A DNA stretch of 10,322 bases from Saccoglossus kowalevskii (taxonomy: Eukaryota > Hemichordata > Enteropneusta > Harrimaniidae): NCBI RefSeq assembly GCF_000003605.2, contig NW_003158228.1, positions 187,675 to 197,996 of the forward strand, read 5' to 3'. The notes under the pieces are model-generated. The model made no database searches and was not told the origin of the DNA. It was given only the letters and a program-made list of their open reading frames with translations. Positions 8,262-10,322 of the stretch are shown here, piece after piece. The number at the start of each line of letters is the position of its first letter. Position 1 is the stretch's first letter. The translations under genes and the position numbers were made by a program.

Positions 8262-9364
8262 ACAGAGGTGCTCTGAAATTAATTAGGCTGGAAACCACAG
8301 ATGAAAAAAACCCAAATGTATTTTGTGTATTCTAAATTTTGAAAATGTGAAACACATTGTTTTCACATTGTACATCTCAAATAGCAGACAAATAATAGTT
8401 GCCAAGCTTCTTGTTTGTATAAAGGCTAATTTTAAATTTTGAATTAATTTTAATGTGTCCCAATACTGTCAGCACACAGGAGTTCTTTTTAAGCTTTCTT
8501 TGACTTTCATAGAAGGAACCAACAGAATATGTTGAAAACTAATTTGACTGAACAGAAAATCTAACGTAACATAATCAATGCACTCAGTGCCAGCTGCATG
8601 TACACATACAATGTATTATAAATAGTTTATTTTTGTCTCATAATTCAGAATAAGATTTCAAGTTAAATTAATACATGCATGACATGTGTGGCAATGTTGT
8701 AATCAATTCTTGTGCACACAATCGATTTCATAATGAAGACAATAATGATATGCATACTTTGTCAGGTCACATGTTTCATAATGAATAATTGCTATGAATA
8801 AATGAACTCTAGAACTGCATTGAAGAGAAGACATATAACATGTATATTCAATTGAAATCTGCTATTTATATACTCCTATTTTAAAAGCAAAGTTGAACTA
8901 TTATCAACGTGTGTGATCTGCTAAGTTTGTTAATTATATACAAGATGCATCACCACCATATCACATAATAGTTTTACCATTATGCAGTGAAATGTTAACT
9001 GGAGCTTAATTTCTAGCTACAAAATGTAATAAGCAATGGTTCATTTTTTACAGAATGATTATTACAGTTGCAATTTTTGGTGAATTGTAGCAAATATGAT
9101 CATGACAATCGACAAAATTGTAGTTACAGGACATTCATGTGCAATAGAGCAAATATGCATAGCATGCTGGGAAATTTGTATTCACTTTTATATAACAGTT
9201 CTTGGTCATTTCATTTTTGGGATATACATGTCTCAAGCATTCAGGAAAGGGTCTTTTTTTAAATAGTCCAGGATATACAGTTTTCTGAAGATGGTTCAAA
9301 TTAACCCTACATAGTACTAAAACAATCAATCACAACTAATTGTATTTGTATTTTCTACCCGTAG
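8262..9364 (+). other. Probable 3' part of the intron before the kinase exon
   Basis: This is AT-rich, stop-filled sequence with no other exon recognised. The small ORFs at 9068-9262 (+) and 9135-9329 (-) overlap each other, resemble no family and have no splice context. At the 3' end are a CTAAT branch-point candidate at 9336-9340 and a T-rich tract leading to the acceptor AG at 9363-9364. How far upstream the intron extends is unknown; the preceding exon is not in view. Confidence 0.7.
9336..9364 (+). promoter_or_regulatory. Splice acceptor region: branch site, pyrimidine tract, AG
   Basis: The candidate branch adenosine at 9339 (within ACTAAT) lies 25 bases before the AG. The intervening sequence is T-rich (TTGTATTTGTATTTTCTACCC) and is followed by GTAG at 9361-9364. 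Splicing here makes the first exon base 9365 the third base of a split codon and gives the correct kinase frame directly. Confidence 0.85.
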
Positions 9365-9628
9365 ATGTTGGAGTCACCATGACAACACTTTTCTGTACAT
9401 GTTATTAGAATATGCCTGCGGTGGTGAATTGTTCACATTCTTACGTGACCAGGGACGTTTTAATACGGCTAATGCCTTATTCTATGCGGCAGAGATAATA
9501 ACATCTTTAGATTATTTACATAATCTTGACATTGTGTACAGAGACTTAAAGCCGGAAAATGTACTACTCGATCGAGATGGACATGTTAAAATTACAGACT
9601 TTGGATTTGCTAAGAAGTTAGAAGATAA
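9365..9628 (+). CDS. PRKX: Internal exon of a PRKX-like (PKA-class, AGC family) serine/threonine protein kinase
   Basis: The exon is 264 bases: 87 whole codons (9366-9626) plus a split codon at each end, phase 2 on both sides. It covers the kinase domain from the end of the N-lobe to the start of the activation segment. In order: WSHHD, hinge MLLEY (9399-9413), GGELF (9420-9434), helices D and E (FYAAEI, DYLH), catalytic loop YRDLKPEN (9537-9560; catalytic Asp 9543-9545, Lys 9549-9551, Asn 9558-9560), LLDRDGH, and the Mg-binding DFG (9597-9605) followed by FAKKL. GGELF, RDGH and FAKKL fit PRKX better than classical PKA (GGEMF, QQGY, FAKRV as I recall them). Family knowledge: these kinases phosphorylate Ser/Thr in Arg-rich sites and PRKX is cAMP-regulated through PKA regulatory subunits. 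The acidic residues equivalent to PKA E127 (9426) and E170 (9555), which read substrate arginines, are present. Missing parts (glycine loop, activation-loop Thr, C-lobe, C-tail) must lie in exons outside the window. There are no frameshifts or stops, so the gene looks functional. Kinase identity is near certain; the PRKX assignment is strong but from memory. Confidence 0.93.
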
Positions 9629-9634
9629 GTGAGT
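9629..9634 (+). promoter_or_regulatory. Splice donor GTGAGT
   Basis: AA|GTGAGT is a textbook donor. Using it leaves AA as the first two bases of the next codon, which would become Lys or Asn where human PRKX has Arg. Without splicing the frame hits TGA at 9630-9632, three codons past the Leu of FAKKL, so splicing is required. Confidence 0.92.
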
Positions 9635-10204
9635 ATATATTAAATATTCATGTTATTTCAAAAATATTTGTAGTTCAAGACTTTTCACACTCTTCTCTAA
9701 TTCTTTTGATAATTAAAAAGTATTTTTGAAACTTTTTTGAAAGTCATGATAACTTATAGGCTTCATTATGGTTTCTATACTACAACAATTAGGTGTCATT
9801 TATTTTCATAAAATCTGCCTGTTTGGGACAGGTGGATAGAAGTTAATGTCAACGCTTGCTTATGGTCTATTGTTGACCCATTCATTTATATTTTTGTTCG
9901 TTGATTTATGTCTTGTGTACAATAGAAGTACACAGCAGCTGTAAAGTGTAAACTTCATTGATTATACCACGAGATAACATCACTTTTAGTAATGAAAATA
10001 TCTCCTGTAGACTGCAAAGGTTGCAGGGTTCAAACATGCTCATCTTCACCTCGATATGTACACTTTGCACCTGCTAACATAAACTTATCTAAATCTTATT
10101 ACTCAGTAAAAAAACACTCCATTATATATACAAGGATGTGTGCAATAATGGTCAAGAATCAGTCAAGCCCATTATTTAAATGACGACAGTCGTTGTGCCG
10201 CATC
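9635..10204 (+). other. 5' part of the downstream intron, no exon seen
   Basis: AT-rich, non-coding. The next exon expected from the family would begin near the TWTLCGTPEY block; I find nothing encoding it before the window ends. The 63-codon frame at 9992-10183 resembles no protein family. Near its right end, ACGAC at 10183-10187 and GTCGT at 10189-10193 form a small palindrome beside the T-run of the next element. Confidence 0.65.
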
Positions 10205-10322
10205 TTTTTTTTTTTTGTATGATTTTTTTTATTTTTCACACAACATAAAAATATACAATAACAAAAGCATACATACACAAAAAAAAAACTGAAACGAAAA
10301 CAAGAATGAGATGTGGGCTAAT
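10205..10322 (-). mobile_element. Probable 3' end of a poly-A-tailed retroelement or processed insertion (partial)
   Basis: On the minus strand an AATAAA signal (complement of 10228-10233) is followed 11 bases later by a run of 12 A (complement of 10205-10216). It then passes abruptly into less A-rich sequence (GATGCGGCACAACG). A genomic poly-A tract just after a polyadenylation signal is the usual mark of a reverse-transcribed insertion such as a LINE, a SINE or a processed pseudogene. The element body would extend beyond 10322, so neither its 5' end nor a target duplication can be seen. A chance A-run, or a real 3' end of an antisense gene, remains possible. Confidence 0.4.

Noticed and set aside
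9068-9329. Overlapping 64-codon ORFs on both strands before the kinase exon
   Set aside because: No family resemblance and no splice signals. The location just before a proven acceptor fits intron sequence.
9992-10183. 63-codon + strand ORF after the kinase exon
   Set aside because: Not the expected TWTLCGTPEY continuation of the kinase, no acceptor-linked frame of the right phase, and low-complexity composition.

Overview
The window is nuclear DNA from an animal, most likely a marine or freshwater invertebrate. A mollusc, perhaps a bivalve, is my best guess from the AT-rich non-coding sequence, the frequent ACATGTA words and the style of the dispersed repeats; this is an impression, not proof. 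There are no prokaryotic features: no operons, Shine-Dalgarno sites, dense ORFs or CRISPR array. The one well-supported gene part is a single internal exon at 9365-9628 on the + strand. It encodes the middle of an AGC-family protein kinase closest to PRKX (the Pka-C3/DC2 class of cAMP-dependent-kinase-like catalytic subunits). The exon has a clean acceptor, a perfect GTGAGT donor, and phase 2 at both ends.

Layout. Positions 1-108 are a CpG-rich scrap with nested inverted repeats, an E-box palindrome and a CCAAT motif. Positions 109-284 hold eight 22-bp tandem units that alternate between two subtypes. A perfect 10-bp-arm palindrome lies at 306-327. From about 328 to 4340 the DNA is AT-rich and non-coding, with one small TA-flanked MITE-like element (3491-3644) and a related solo end (2924-2958). 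Positions 4341-6446 are a 2.1-kb array of 24-bp units (about 88 copies). It contains a freshly homogenised block (5461-5676) and an emerging 102-bp higher-order repeat (about 5869-6216). A third array, built on a 13-bp ACATGT-containing unit, spans 6596-7022. Positions 7342-8261 hold a decayed dispersed repeat with at least four units of about 150-230 bp. The kinase exon and its flanking introns follow. The window ends in a probable poly-A-tailed retroelement 3' end on the minus strand.

How the parts relate. No other exon was found upstream of 9365 or downstream of 9628. The simplest reading is that all or most of the window is intronic or flanking sequence of the PRKX-like gene, and that the arrays sit in a long upstream intron; this is inference. 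The long ORFs inside the 24-bp array arise because 24 is a multiple of three. The variation among units does not look like protein-coding constraint. I see no convincing undescribed biological system here. The most interesting items are the structure of the 24-bp array, the CpG-rich nested palindrome at the left edge, and two substitutions in the kinase's ATP-binding hinge.
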